Assembly (NCBI GenBank): GCA_017480225.1
Contig: JAFVBB010000014.1
Location: 1-64,000, forward strand
DNA length: 64,000 nt
Reading direction: 5' to 3'
DNA from: Bacteroidales bacterium
GTDB taxonomy: Bacteria > Bacteroidota > Bacteroidia > Bacteroidales > P3
Numbering within the stretch: position 1 is the stretch's first letter; each line of letters opens with the position of its first letter. The notes under the pieces were generated by a model. That model made no database searches. It worked only from the letters and a program-made list of their open reading frames with translations, and was not told the origin of the DNA. This document shows, piece after piece, positions 1 to 8,776 of this stretch. Made by a program: the position numbers and the translations under genes.

Positions 1-1014
1 GAGGTAGAACACCTCGTTGAGTGCCCTCGCGCCGTAGAAGTAGTGCATGGGGCGCTGGCTGCAGTGCAGTGTGCGTGTGAGGTGCATGATCTGTGCGCGG
101 AGCGGAGCCATGCCGGCGCCGCCGCCCACCCAGATCATCTCGTTGCCGTCGGCGGTGTCGGTCCAGGTGCCGTCGACGGTGCCGCGTACGCTGAACTCGC
201 CGTAGGGGCCGCTCATAATCACCTTGTCGCCCGGTTTGAGCGAGAAGATGTAGCTGGAGGCGATGCCTGGGTTGACATTCTGGAAGCCGCTGCGGTCGGC
301 GGTGAACGGCGGGGTGGCGATACGGACGGTGAGCATGAACACGTCGCCCTCGGCCGGGTAGTTGGCCATGGAGTAGGCGCGGACGGTGGGCTCGGAGTTG
401 ACGCACACGAGGTCGAACATCTTGAACTTCTCCCACGAAGGCAGGTATTCGTCACCGATGAGCGAGCGGTCGAAGTCGGAGTAGCGCACAGTGAACTTGG
501 GTATCTTTATCTGGGCGTAGCTGCCGGGCACGAAGTCCATGTGCTCGCCTGCCGGCAGTTGCACCTTGAACTCTTTGATGAACGTGGCCACGTTGCGGTT
601 GCTCACCACGGTGCACTCGTACTCCTTGATGCTCAAGATGCTTTCGGGCAGGCGCAGGCCGAGGTCTTCCTTTATCTTGACCTGGCAGCCCAGTCGCCAG
701 CCTTCTTGCTGCTGCTTGCGGTTGAAGAAGCCCTTTTCAGTGGGCAGAATGCTGCCGCCGCCGCTGACGACACGGCATTTGCACTGCCCGCACGACCCCT
801 TGCCGCCACAGGCCGAGGGCAGGTGTATGCCCTGCTCGCCAAGGGTGCTGATGAGCGTGCCGCCAGTGGGTACAGTCAGCTCGCGGTCGTTGTTGATGGT
901 AATCTTCACATTGCCCTGTGGAATAAGGCGCGCGCGGAGCACAAGCAGCGCCGCCACCAGCAGCAGGATGACTGCCAGTATGGTGATGATTGCGATGATG
1001 AGTGTCTGTGTCAT
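1..1014 (-). CDS. nqrF: Na+-translocating NADH:quinone reductase subunit F (3' end outside window)
   Basis: Electron-input subunit of the Na+-NQR complex: oxidises NADH through FAD and passes electrons to a 2Fe-2S centre. The reverse strand gives an N-terminal membrane helix (residues about 4-27), then a plant-type ferredoxin domain with C69, C75, C78 and C110 at the spacing known for NqrF, then the start of the FAD domain (RAYSMANYP) and the NADH domain ([14 protein letters not shown]). About 338 residues are present; the last 70 or so lie beyond base 1. Its ATG overlaps the nqrE stop as ATGA, so it is probably translationally coupled as the last gene of nqrABCDEF. Confidence 0.97.
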   Translation of the reverse strand, partial: MTQTLIIAIITILAVILLLVAALLVLRARLIPQGNVKITINNDRELTVPTGGTLISTLGEQGIHLPSACGGKGSCGQCKCRVVSGGGSILPTEKGFFNRKQQQEGWRLGCQVKIKEDLGLRLPESILSIKEYECTVVSNRNVATFIKEFKVQLPAGEHMDFVPGSYAQIKIPKFTVRYSDFDRSLIGDEYLPSWEKFKMFDLVCVNSEPTVRAYSMANYPAEGDVFMLTVRIATPPFTADRSGFQNVNPGIASSYIFSLKPGDKVIMSGPYGEFSVRGTVDGTWTDTADGNEMIWVGGGAGMAPLRAQIMHLTRTLHCSQRPMHYFYGARALNEVFYL

Positions 1015-1625
1015 AGCTTAAATCCCATAAATGACATGAATGCCAGCCCCATCAGGCCGGTGATGATGAATGTGATGCCCACGCCGCGCAGAGCGGGGGG
1101 GATGTGGCTGTAGCGAAGTTTTTCGCGTATGGCGGCGATGGCCACGATGGCCAGCAGCCAGCCAATTCCGCTGCCGAGGGCGAAGACTGTGGCCTCGCCA
1201 ATGTTGGCGTAGCCGCGCTCCTGCATGAATAGCGAGCCGCTCATCACGGCGCAGTTCACGGCTATCAGCGGCAGGAATATTCCCAGTGAGTTGTAGAGGC
1301 TCGGCGAGAATTTCTCCACAATCATCTCCACCATCTGCACAATGGCGGCAATCACAGCGATGAACATTATCAGGCTGAGGAACGACAGGTCGACGTCGGC
1401 CAGCGAGGGCGATATCCACGTCAGCGCGCCAGGCTCAAGGAAGTACTTGTTGACCAGGTAGTTTATCGGCACGGTGATGAGCAGCACAAAGGTCACCGCC
1501 ACTCCCAGTCCGGCCGATGTCTTCACCGTCTTCGACACGGCAAGATAGCTGCACATGCCGAGGAAGAAGGCGAATATCATGTTGTCGACAAATATCGACT
1601 TGATGAATATGTTAATGTATTCCAT
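1011..1625 (-). CDS. nqrE: Na+-translocating NADH:quinone reductase subunit E
   Basis: Integral membrane subunit of Na+-NQR, paralogous to NqrD; in known structures the two sit as inverted partners around an iron centre. The 204-residue protein has six hydrophobic segments and the family start [21 protein letters not shown] start five codons upstream is open, but the MEYINIF start matches the family and sits 2 bases after the nqrD stop. The stop overlaps nqrF as ATGA. Confidence 0.96.
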   Translation of the reverse strand: MEYINIFIKSIFVDNMIFAFFLGMCSYLAVSKTVKTSAGLGVAVTFVLLITVPINYLVNKYFLEPGALTWISPSLADVDLSFLSLIMFIAVIAAIVQMVEMIVEKFSPSLYNSLGIFLPLIAVNCAVMSGSLFMQERGYANIGEATVFALGSGIGWLLAIVAIAAIREKLRYSHIPPALRGVGITFIITGLMGLAFMSFMGFKL

Positions 1626-1627
1626 AA

Positions 1628-2245
1628 CTATTGTTCGCAAAGTTCTTTGTTCTTACTGCGGTGCCACCAAATGATGAGCCCCACAAGTATCAGTGCCATG
1701 GGGGGCATGATCATAAGGCCGTTGTTCTCGTAGCCGATGCGGTAGAGTCCGAGTTTCTCCATCACGGGGAAGCCCCAAAGGCTGCCGCTGCCGAAGAGTT
1801 CGCGCACTGCGCCGAGCACGATGAGAATGACGCTGTAGCCAAGTCCGTTGCCGATGCCATCGAGGAGGCTTGGCCACGGTTTCTGCACCATGGCGAAGGC
1901 CTCGAGGCGACCCATGACAATGCAGTTGGTGATGATGAGTCCCACGAAAACAGAGAGTTGTTTGCTCACGTCGTAGACATAGGCCTTCAGCACTTGGTCA
2001 ACCAGCACCACCAGTGTGCTCACCACCACCAGCTGCACAATGATGCGTATGCGTGGGGGGATAGTGTTGCGCATGAGTGAGATGATGAGGTTGGCCAAGG
2101 CTACCACCACGGTAACCGATATTGCCATCACGAATGCGGGCTTTAGCTGCGCCGTGACAGCCAGGCATGAGCACACGCCCAGCACCTGCACCAATATGGG
2201 GTTGTTTTTGCTGAAGGGGAGCTTGATTAGGTCTGTGTTTTTCAT
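1628..2245 (-). CDS. nqrD: Na+-translocating NADH:quinone reductase subunit D
   Basis: Integral membrane subunit of Na+-NQR, 205 residues with six predicted helices, paralogous to NqrE (shared pattern around [10 protein letters not shown] and ITNCIVMGR). The start [11 protein letters not shown] is chosen because its ATG overlaps the nqrC stop (ATGA) and because the residues of the longer open frame upstream are the shadow of nqrC. It acts with NqrE in Na+ and electron transfer across the inner membrane. Confidence 0.96.
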   Translation of the reverse strand: MKNTDLIKLPFSKNNPILVQVLGVCSCLAVTAQLKPAFVMAISVTVVVALANLIISLMRNTIPPRIRIIVQLVVVSTLVVLVDQVLKAYVYDVSKQLSVFVGLIITNCIVMGRLEAFAMVQKPWPSLLDGIGNGLGYSVILIVLGAVRELFGSGSLWGFPVMEKLGLYRIGYENNGLMIMPPMALILVGLIIWWHRSKNKELCEQ

Positions 2246-2871
2246 TGTTCTTCTTCCTCCATCATTAATGCCGATATGGCTTCGCAGTCCTCGTAGCAAG
2301 GTATCACGTCGGAGTATTTCTCATAGGCGGTAGCCAGCATGGCGGTGACTCCGTTGCTGGTCATTGTGCCACCGCTTATGGCGTCGACCTCGTAGGGGTT
2401 GTCCTTGTCGGCGTTCTTCTTCAAGTGGATGGGCTCTTCGCACATTTGCTTCCCTATGAAGCGAGAGGCGAACTTGTCGCTGGAAATCTCGCCACCGAGG
2501 CCTGGTGTCTCTCCTTTGTGGTCGAAAACAGCGCCCTTCACTGATCCTCCGTCGTCGAAGGCCAGATAGCCCCATATTGGTCCCCACAGGCCTGTGCCTT
2601 TCAGGGGGATAATCACGCCGCCAGGGAAAGTGAAGTAGTCGTTGCCGTTGAGGGAACTTTCTTTGATGTTCTGTGCGTAGAGTTCGTCGGCGTTGTCGCG
2701 TGTGGCGTCGATTCCGATGGTCTTCAATATCATCTGTTTGGTCTCGGCCTGTTGGTTCTTCTCCTGGCTGGGCTTGAGGCTGACGCTGACCACGGTCAGT
2801 ATCAATGCCGCCACCACCACCAGCACCGCCGAGTAGACGAAGATATAGGTGTTGCTGAATGTCTTTTTCAT
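2242..2871 (-). CDS. nqrC: Na+-translocating NADH:quinone reductase subunit C
   Basis: Membrane-anchored flavoprotein subunit of Na+-NQR with an N-terminal helix (about 10-32) and a periplasmic FMN-binding domain. FMN is attached covalently to a threonine by ApbE in this family. The site here reads DAISGGTMTS (residues 163-172), with T169 as the likely acceptor; the usual SGAT is SGGT, a conservative change. Also visible is ETPGLGGEI, conserved in FMN-binding domains. At 209 residues it is a little shorter than the Vibrio protein. The ATG overlaps the nqrB stop (ATGA). Confidence 0.96.
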   Translation of the reverse strand: MKKTFSNTYIFVYSAVLVVVAALILTVVSVSLKPSQEKNQQAETKQMILKTIGIDATRDNADELYAQNIKESSLNGNDYFTFPGGVIIPLKGTGLWGPIWGYLAFDDGGSVKGAVFDHKGETPGLGGEISSDKFASRFIGKQMCEEPIHLKKNADKDNPYEVDAISGGTMTSNGVTAMLATAYEKYSDVIPCYEDCEAISALMMEEEEQ

Positions 2872-4013
2872 TTTGCAGCCTCCTTTCCGCGCTTGGCGCG
2901 CATCTTGATGTTGCTGTTCACCACCAGATGGTCGATGAGCGGAGCCATGCAGTTCATGAAGAGGATGCTGAGCATCATGCCCTCCGGGTAGGCTGGGTTG
3001 CACACGCGAAGCAGCACGGCGAAAGCACCAATTAACAGGCCGTAAATCCACTTGCCGCAGTTGGTCTGCGCGGCTGTCACCGGGTCGGTGGCCATGAAGA
3101 CGGCACCGAAGGCGAAGCCACCCATGAGGAAGTGGTAGTAGAACGGCAACTGCATGTACTCATTGTAGCCTATCAGGTTGAAGAGCAATCCCATTGCGCC
3201 GCCGCCAATGAATACGCTGAGCATGATGCGCCACGAGGCGATGCCTGTGAGCAGTAGCAGGACGGCTCCGATGGCAATGGCCACGACCGACGTCTCGCCC
3301 GCGCTGCCCGGTATGTTGCCCAGCAACATGCTCAGGGCCGAGGCCGATGGGTTCATTCCCGTGGCCAGCTCGCCCATGGGGGTGGCGCCTGCAATGGCGT
3401 CGTTGTGCCACATGCCGGAGGCAATCCAAACCTTGTCGCCACTCATGTGGGTCGGGTAGCTGAAGAAGAGGAACGCGCGTGCCACAAGGGCTGGGTTGAG
3501 GAAGTTCATGCCGCTGCCGCCGAACACCTCCTTGCCGATAATCACGGCAAAGGCCACGGCCAGCGCCAGCTGCCACAGCGGGGTGGTGACCGGCACTATC
3601 ATCGGTATTATCAAGCCTGTCGCCAGGAAGCCCTCGTTCACCTCGTGGTGGCGCACCTGGGCAAAGGCGAACTCGATGAACAGTCCCACCACGTAGCTCA
3701 CCACAATCATGGGCAGCATACGCACGAAGCCGAACCACCAGCAGTAGAACCAGCCCCAGCCCGCGCCGGTGGCCGTCGATGTCTGGTAGCCGATGTTCCA
3801 CATGCCGAAAAGCAGCGCCGGCAGCAGTGCTATCACCAGTATAATGATCGACCGCTTCATGTCCACTGCGTCGCGCAGGTGCGAGCCGCTGCGGGTCACG
3901 GTCTTGGGCGTGAAGGCGAAGGTGTGGAAAGCCTCGTAGGTGCTTCCCAGCCAGCTCATCTTGCCCTTGGGTTCAATTTTCTCGAACCATTGTTCGAGCC
4001 ATTTCATGTTCAT
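2868..4013 (-). CDS. nqrB: Na+-translocating NADH:quinone reductase subunit B
   Basis: Large membrane subunit of Na+-NQR, 381 residues with about ten hydrophobic segments. It carries the second covalent FMN and is thought to form much of the Na+ path. The flavinylation motif AGATPMG is present, with T211 as likely acceptor. HHEVNEGFLATG and GGSGMNFLNPALVARAF are strongly conserved family stretches. The first ATG overlaps the nqrA stop; a second Met two codons on is possible. Confidence 0.97.
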   Translation of the reverse strand: MNMKWLEQWFEKIEPKGKMSWLGSTYEAFHTFAFTPKTVTRSGSHLRDAVDMKRSIIILVIALLPALLFGMWNIGYQTSTATGAGWGWFYCWWFGFVRMLPMIVVSYVVGLFIEFAFAQVRHHEVNEGFLATGLIIPMIVPVTTPLWQLALAVAFAVIIGKEVFGGSGMNFLNPALVARAFLFFSYPTHMSGDKVWIASGMWHNDAIAGATPMGELATGMNPSASALSMLLGNIPGSAGETSVVAIAIGAVLLLLTGIASWRIMLSVFIGGGAMGLLFNLIGYNEYMQLPFYYHFLMGGFAFGAVFMATDPVTAAQTNCGKWIYGLLIGAFAVLLRVCNPAYPEGMMLSILFMNCMAPLIDHLVVNSNIKMRAKRGKEAAK

Positions 4014-5371
4014 GCTATTGCCTCCTTTCTGAGGGCTTCGAGAGCCTCACGGATGACGGTCTGGATGTCGGTCTTCGAGGGGTCGATGAACTCGCACAGG
4101 GCGAAGTCCTCCGGCTCAACCTCGTAGATTCCCAGCTGCTCCTGCAGCTCCATGTCGCCCACCATGCAGGCCTTGATGAGCTGCATAGGGTAGATGTCGA
4201 ATGGGAACACACGCTCGAAGTTGCCTGTGAAGAGGAAGGGGCGCACCGAGCCGTGTGTGTTGGTGTTGAAGCGGTATGCCGGTGACGGGACGCCAAGCTT
4301 CTCGGCATGGCGCAGGAAGCCGCTGAGGAAGGTCTGGCTGAAGCTGAACTTGTCAAGCCCCGGCATGAGCCAGCCCATGAACTCGTACTGGTCGCCTTCG
4401 GGCAGGAAGGTCAGCTGCTGGTCGTACATGCCCAGGTGGCCGTCGGCCTGCGTCGCCGAGCCGCCCAGCGCGCTGCCGCTCACAATGCGAGTGTGGCCGC
4501 TGCCGCCCTCGGCGGGCTGGGGATAGGCAGGGTTGATAAGTTGTGCCTGGCTCACCAGCGACAGGCTGCTGCCGCAGAGCACGCGGTAGTAGTGCGGCGA
4601 GCGGGCCGCCGGGCCGCCTACGCTCACTGTGCGTTCCGGCTCGTAGAGGCCGGTTGCCAGCCAGTGGCCCATGGTGGCCACGTCCTGCGCCAGCGCGGTC
4701 CATACGCACTCGCCCTTGTTGATTGGGCTGATGGCGGCAATCTGCGTGCCGATGTTGCCGGCGGGGTGAGGCCCCTCCACGGTGTGCACGCTGACGCCGG
4801 CGCAGTTCACTTTCAGGTCGGCACCCGCAGGCTGGCACACATGCACCGGAGCCAGTGCGGCCAGTGCGGCCAGCCCGGCCTCGAAGTCGTGCATACGGTC
4901 GCGCAGGGCGAAGAGCACGTCGGGCGCCAGGGGGTTGGTGTCGAGCAGGCTGATGAAGATGCCTTTGGGCTTGTGGTCGGGGCAGGCGATGGTGCCGAAT
5001 GGCCGCTCGCGCAGCATCCACCAGCAGGGCGAGTCCGCGTCGAGCCGGCGCGTGCCGCCGTTCTCAGCCGACAGCGCGCCGCTCCGTTCAACCACCACTT
5101 CGAGCAGTTTGCGCTTCTCGCCGCGCACTATGGCCGCCACCTTGCCGCCCACGGGCGCGGGCAGGAACAGGCGTGGGTCGCGCTTGTCGGCCACCAGCGG
5201 TGTGCCTGCGGCCACGCTGTCGCCCTCGGCCACCAGCAGCCTCGGGGTGAAGCCTACGACGTCGACCGGTCGCACCGCGTAGCGCGTGGCCGAATGGCGC
5301 AGGTCTACCACCCGCCTCTCCGGCTTGCCGCCGAGCGGGATGTCGAGGCCTTTATTTATTTTTATATTCAT
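4010..5371 (-). CDS. nqrA: Na+-translocating NADH:quinone reductase subunit A
   Basis: Cytoplasmic subunit A of Na+-NQR, 453 residues, first gene of the six-gene operon. The family start MNIKINKGLDIPLGG is followed by a barrel-sandwich domain (VVGFTPRLLVAEGDSVAAGTP) of the type in biotinyl/RnfC-like proteins, then the body conserved in NqrA (MQLIKACMVGDMELQEQLGIYEVEPEDFALCEFI near the C-terminus, quoted in parts). No clear TAnnTTTG promoter lies directly upstream, so transcription may come partly from aspA. Confidence 0.96.
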   Translation of the reverse strand: MNIKINKGLDIPLGGKPERRVVDLRHSATRYAVRPVDVVGFTPRLLVAEGDSVAAGTPLVADKRDPRLFLPAPVGGKVAAIVRGEKRKLLEVVVERSGALSAENGGTRRLDADSPCWWMLRERPFGTIACPDHKPKGIFISLLDTNPLAPDVLFALRDRMHDFEAGLAALAALAPVHVCQPAGADLKVNCAGVSVHTVEGPHPAGNIGTQIAAISPINKGECVWTALAQDVATMGHWLATGLYEPERTVSVGGPAARSPHYYRVLCGSSLSLVSQAQLINPAYPQPAEGGSGHTRIVSGSALGGSATQADGHLGMYDQQLTFLPEGDQYEFMGWLMPGLDKFSFSQTFLSGFLRHAEKLGVPSPAYRFNTNTHGSVRPFLFTGNFERVFPFDIYPMQLIKACMVGDMELQEQLGIYEVEPEDFALCEFIDPSKTDIQTVIREALEALRKEAIA

Positions 5372-5399
5372 TTGCAGGGTTGGTTGGTTTGCAGCATCT

Positions 5400-5460
5400 A
5401 AATTCCAATCTCCAGGCCGTGGCGCGATTTTGCGTGCCTGCGGCCTGGAAGTTGGAATTT
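5400..5460 (-). terminator. Long imperfect palindrome between aspA and nqrA
   Basis: Two 20-base arms (5400-5419 and 5441-5460) are reverse complements except for two adjacent positions, with a 21-base loop. It lies in the 112-base aspA-nqrA gap and would form a strong hairpin in the minus-strand transcript. No T-run follows, so it may be a partial terminator, an RNA-stabilising or processing structure, or an operator. Confidence 0.5.
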
Positions 5461-5483
5461 GGTTGCCGTTGTTCGTGCGGTGT

Positions 5484-6905
5484 TTACTTCTTGATGTAGC
5501 TCAAGTCCTTGGGCTCAATCATGTTCTCGGGTTTCATCACCTCGTCGAGCTGCTCCTTGGTGAGGAGTTTGTGCTCGAGCACGAGCTCCATCACGCCGCG
5601 GCCGGTGAGGGTGGCCTCGCGGGCGATCTCGGTGCTGGCGTCGTAGCCGATGATGGGGTTGAGCATGGTGATGATGCCGATGGAGTTCTCGACGAGGCTG
5701 CGGCAGCGCTCCACGTCGGCCTTGATGCCGTCGATGCAGAGGGTGCGCAGGGTGTCGATGCCGTTGCCGAGCAGGTGGATGCTCTCAAAGAGGCTGTAGG
5801 CGATGACGGGCTCCATCACGTTGAGCTCCAGCTGGCCGTTGTCGGCAGCCATGGTGATGCAGAGGTCGTTGCCGATCACCTTGTAGCAGCACTGGTTCAT
5901 CACCTCGGGAATGACGGGGTTCACCTTGCCGGGCATGATGCTGCTGCCGGGCTGGCGCTCGGGCAGGAAGAGCTCGTGGATGCCGCAGCGGGGGCCGCTG
6001 CCCATGAGGCGCAGGTCGTTGCAGATCTTGTTGATGCGCAGGGCGAGGCGCTTCATGGCCTGGCTGTATTCCACATAGGGGGCGGTGGCGCTGGTGGCCT
6101 CGATGAGGTTCTCGGCGAGCTTGATGTTCCAGCCGGTCACCTTGGCCAGTGCCTTGGTGCAGGCGGCGCTGTAGCCGGGCTTCGAGCAGATGCCGGTGCC
6201 GATGGCGGTGGCGCCCATGTTGATGGTGAGCCACTCCTCGGCGGCGCGGTTCATGTTGGCAAGCTCCATGCGCATGGCAGCGGCGAAACCGCCGAAGGTC
6301 TGGCCGAGGGTCATCGGCACAGCGTCCTGCAGCTGGGTGCGGCCCATCTTCACGATGCTGGCAAACTCTTTCTCCTTCTTCTCAAGGCTCTCGATGAACT
6401 TCTCCATGCGGGGCACGAACTCCAGGTGCTCCAGGTACATGGCCATGTGTATGGCGCAGGGGTAGGCGTCGTTGGTGCTCTGCGAGGCGTTGGCGTCGTC
6501 GTGGCTGTCGCAGTATTTGTACTCGCCCTTCTTGCCGCCGAGCTTCTCGATGGCAATGTTGGCAATCACCTCGTTGGCATTCATGTTGGTCGACGTGCCG
6601 GCGCCGCCCTGTATCATGTCTACCGGGAACTGGTCGTGGTATTTGCCAGCCAGCAGGTCGTCGCAGGCTTCCTGCATGGCCTTGCTGCGGTCGGCCTCGA
6701 TCATGCCCACCTCGGCGTTGGCTATGGCGGCGGCTTTCTTGGTGAGGGCCAAGCCCTTGATGAAGTTGGGGTATTCGCTCAGAGTGCGGCCGCTGATGTG
6801 GAAGTTCTCGACTGCACGCAGTGTCTGTACGCCATAGTAGGCTTCTGCCGGCACCTCTTTCTCGCCAAGGAGGTCGCGCTCGGTACGGTAATTCTTGTTG
6901 TCCAT
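5484..6905 (-). CDS. aspA: Aspartate ammonia-lyase (aspartase)
   Basis: Cytoplasmic enzyme of the fumarase/aspartase superfamily that converts L-aspartate to fumarate and ammonia, feeding fumarate respiration in anaerobes. The 473-residue protein has the superfamily signature GSSIMPGKVNP (320-330), carrying the catalytic serine loop. Aspartase rather than fumarase is chosen from the GAGTSTNMNANEV stretch (101-113), where fumarases have GSGTQSNMN, and from the N-terminal RTERDLLGEKEVPAEAYYG. Its position just upstream of the Na+ pump fits an energy-metabolism neighbourhood. Confidence 0.93.
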   Translation of the reverse strand: MDNKNYRTERDLLGEKEVPAEAYYGVQTLRAVENFHISGRTLSEYPNFIKGLALTKKAAAIANAEVGMIEADRSKAMQEACDDLLAGKYHDQFPVDMIQGGAGTSTNMNANEVIANIAIEKLGGKKGEYKYCDSHDDANASQSTNDAYPCAIHMAMYLEHLEFVPRMEKFIESLEKKEKEFASIVKMGRTQLQDAVPMTLGQTFGGFAAAMRMELANMNRAAEEWLTINMGATAIGTGICSKPGYSAACTKALAKVTGWNIKLAENLIEATSATAPYVEYSQAMKRLALRINKICNDLRLMGSGPRCGIHELFLPERQPGSSIMPGKVNPVIPEVMNQCCYKVIGNDLCITMAADNGQLELNVMEPVIAYSLFESIHLLGNGIDTLRTLCIDGIKADVERCRSLVENSIGIITMLNPIIGYDASTEIAREATLTGRGVMELVLEHKLLTKEQLDEVMKPENMIEPKDLSYIKK

Positions 6906-6962
6906 TGTTGGTGTGTTATTATATTATACTTATTTTCTGTATGTTATGATGCGTCTGTCGCG

Positions 6963-6970
6963 CAAAAATA
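6963..6970 (-). promoter_or_regulatory. Candidate -7 element for aspA
   Basis: Reads TATTTTTG on the minus strand, fitting the Bacteroidota TAnnTTTG element, about 57 bases before the aspA ATG. A -33 TTTG at ideal distance is not clear. A second near-match (TTACTTTG, 6977-6984) lies just upstream with TTG 20 bases further. Confidence 0.5.
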
Positions 6971-7181
6971 CGTCGGCAAAGTAACAAAAAAAATTCCACA
7001 TACGCAAGCATTTTTTTTGACATGGGGCAGGGTGGGGGAGTGCCGTGCATTGAGGCTGTCGGCAATTATGCTTGGAAGTTAGGGTGTTAGATGGGTTGAA
7101 CGGCTATGTTTTTTTGTGTATGGCCACCCTCTGCAGGCTGTGTTCCTCCGCCACGGCTTGTGCCAGAGGGGTGCCAGCGAG

Positions 7182-7280
7182 GTCTGTTCTCCGATTGATG
7201 TCCGATTGTTCTTCGATTGTTCTCCGATACAAAATCGAAGAACAATCGAAGAACAATCGGAGAACAATCGAAGAACAGAC
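7182..7280 (-). repeat. 99-bp palindromic intergenic repeat, copy 1 (inverted)
   Basis: A 47-base arm, 5-base loop and 47-base arm. Each arm is built of four 11-bp units of the form GTTCTTCGATT or GTTCTCCGATT. The loop is ACAAA, the reverse complement of the TTTGT loop in copy 3. The variant unit containing GATGTCC lies in the left arm, so this copy is inverted relative to copies 3 and 4. The conserved flank (GGCCTTGA...) is on the right. Confidence 0.9.
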
Positions 7281-7467
7281 GGCCTTGATACGGTTTTGAT
7301 GCCTTTTTGTGCTGGTTATCAGTGACATGTGTATTGACTTTGTTTGTAATTGTCTCTTATTCAGTGTTTAATCTGCTGGTTTGGCGGTCTCTGCGGCGGG
7401 TGTGCATGGCGTGGCCGCGCAATAATCGGCGTGTCTGCCGCGTTACTTGTGGCAAACATCGATTGCA

Positions 7468-8769
7468 ATGGATACTGTGGAGATACTTTACGACACCTAT
7501 CTGCGCTCGCGCAAGGTGACCACCGACTCGCGTGGCGTGGAGCCAGGGTGCATTTTTTTCGCCCTGAAGGGCGAGCGGTTCGACGGCGGGGCTTTTGTGG
7601 AGCAGGCCCTGGCCGGTGGGGCGGCGCTCTGCGTCACCTCGTGGAGGGAATATGAGGGCAGGGAGCGATGCCTGGTGGTGCCCGACGTGGCGGAGGCGCT
7701 GCGCACCCTGGCCGTGCGCCACCGTGCCTCGCTGGGCATATCCGTGCTGGGCATCACCGGCACCAACGGCAAGACGACCACTAAGGAACTTGTCCGCGCA
7801 GTGCTCTCGCGCCGCTACCGCACGTCGGCCACCCGCGGCAACCTCAACAACCACTTGGGTGTGCCGCTCACGCTGCTTTCCATCCCGGCCGACGCCGAGG
7901 TGGCCATAGTGGAGATGGGTGCCAACCATCCGGGCGAGATTGCCGACCTTTGCCGCGTGGCCAGCCCCGGCTTCGGCCTCATCACCAATGTGGGTCGCGC
8001 CCACCTGGAGGGGTTCGGCTCGTTTGAGGGCGTGGTGGCCACCAAGACCGAGCTCTACCGCCACCTTGCGCACGGCGGCACGGCCTTCGTCTGCGCCGAC
8101 AACAGCCTGCTGGTGGACGAGGCCGCCAAGTGCGCCCCGGGCATGACGGTGGTCACCTACGGCTCGTCGACCGCCTCCCAGGTGCGCGGCAGCCATGTGG
8201 CCGACGTCCCTTTCATGAGGTTCTACTTCGAGGTGGCCGACTGCGTCTACACCGTGCAGTCGCGCCTGCTTGGCGGCTACAATTTCCAGAACTGCATGGC
8301 CGCGGTGTGCGTGGGGTTGAGGTTCGGGGTCGACCCATTCGACATAAAGGAGGCCATCGAGGCCTACGAGCCGTCGAACCAGCGCTCGCAGCTGAAGGCC
8401 ACGGGCCGCAACCGCCTCTACCTGGATTGCTACAACGCCAACCCCTCGTCGATGGAGGCCGCCGTGGCGTCGTTTGCGGCGCAGGAGTGGCCGCGCAAGG
8501 CGGCGGTCATCGGCGGAATGCACGAGCTCGGTGCCGACGAGCGCGCGGAGCACATGCGGCTGGTCGACATGCTGGCCGGGTGCGGGCTGGAGCGGTGCCT
8601 GCTGGTGGGGCCGGAGTTCGACGGCCTGGCGCTGCCCGCAGGCATGACGCGCTGCGCCGACACCGCCGAGGCTGCCGCCGTGCTGCGCCGTGAACCCATA
8701 GAGGGGGCGCTGGTGCTGGTCAAGGGGTCGAACACCAACAGGCTTTGGACGCTGGAGGAATTGCTGTAG
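7468..8769 (+). CDS. murF: UDP-N-acetylmuramoyl-tripeptide--D-alanyl-D-alanine ligase
   Basis: Mur ligase that adds D-Ala-D-Ala to the UDP-MurNAc-tripeptide, the last cytoplasmic step of the peptidoglycan precursor. The 433-residue protein shows the N-terminal uridine-binding region (TTDSRGVEPGCIFFALKGERFDG), the P-loop GITGTNGKTTT (95-105), GNLNNHLGVPLTLL and EMGANHPGEI, both typical of MurF, and DCYNANPSSM in the C-terminal domain. The ATG at 7468 is preferred to an in-frame TTG at 7447 because MDTVEILYD fits the family start. It converges with the ClC gene, with 7 bases between the stops. Confidence 0.94.
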   Translation: MDTVEILYDTYLRSRKVTTDSRGVEPGCIFFALKGERFDGGAFVEQALAGGAALCVTSWREYEGRERCLVVPDVAEALRTLAVRHRASLGISVLGITGTNGKTTTKELVRAVLSRRYRTSATRGNLNNHLGVPLTLLSIPADAEVAIVEMGANHPGEIADLCRVASPGFGLITNVGRAHLEGFGSFEGVVATKTELYRHLAHGGTAFVCADNSLLVDEAAKCAPGMTVVTYGSSTASQVRGSHVADVPFMRFYFEVADCVYTVQSRLLGGYNFQNCMAAVCVGLRFGVDPFDIKEAIEAYEPSNQRSQLKATGRNRLYLDCYNANPSSMEAAVASFAAQEWPRKAAVIGGMHELGADERAEHMRLVDMLAGCGLERCLLVGPEFDGLALPAGMTRCADTAEAAAVLRREPIEGALVLVKGSNTNRLWTLEELL

Positions 8770-8776
8770 TGCGGGG

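Larger units (their letters stand above)
6906..7467. other. Intergenic region aspA-murF (divergent)
   Basis: This 562-base gap has no credible gene. It holds the aspA promoter, palindromic repeat copy 1 (7182-7280) and, after it, about 135 bases (7281-7415) that align almost without gaps to the bases following repeat copy 2 (26089-26215). Short frames across the palindrome are artefacts of its 11-bp units. Confidence 0.8.

Noticed and set aside
43..1113. Long plus-strand open frame
   Set aside because: It is antisense to nqrF/nqrE, which are clear on the minus strand; GC-rich codon bias opens the opposite strand. The same holds for other long antisense frames, such as those opposite aspA, murF, lysS and the ABC genes.
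7104..7328. Short frames rich in RRTIEEQSENNRR-like residues at all four palindromes
   Set aside because: They are translations of the 11-bp repeat units, occur on both strands and have no start signals.
7447..7467. TTG start for murF
   Set aside because: ATG 7468 gives the family N-terminus; the seven extra residues have no support.
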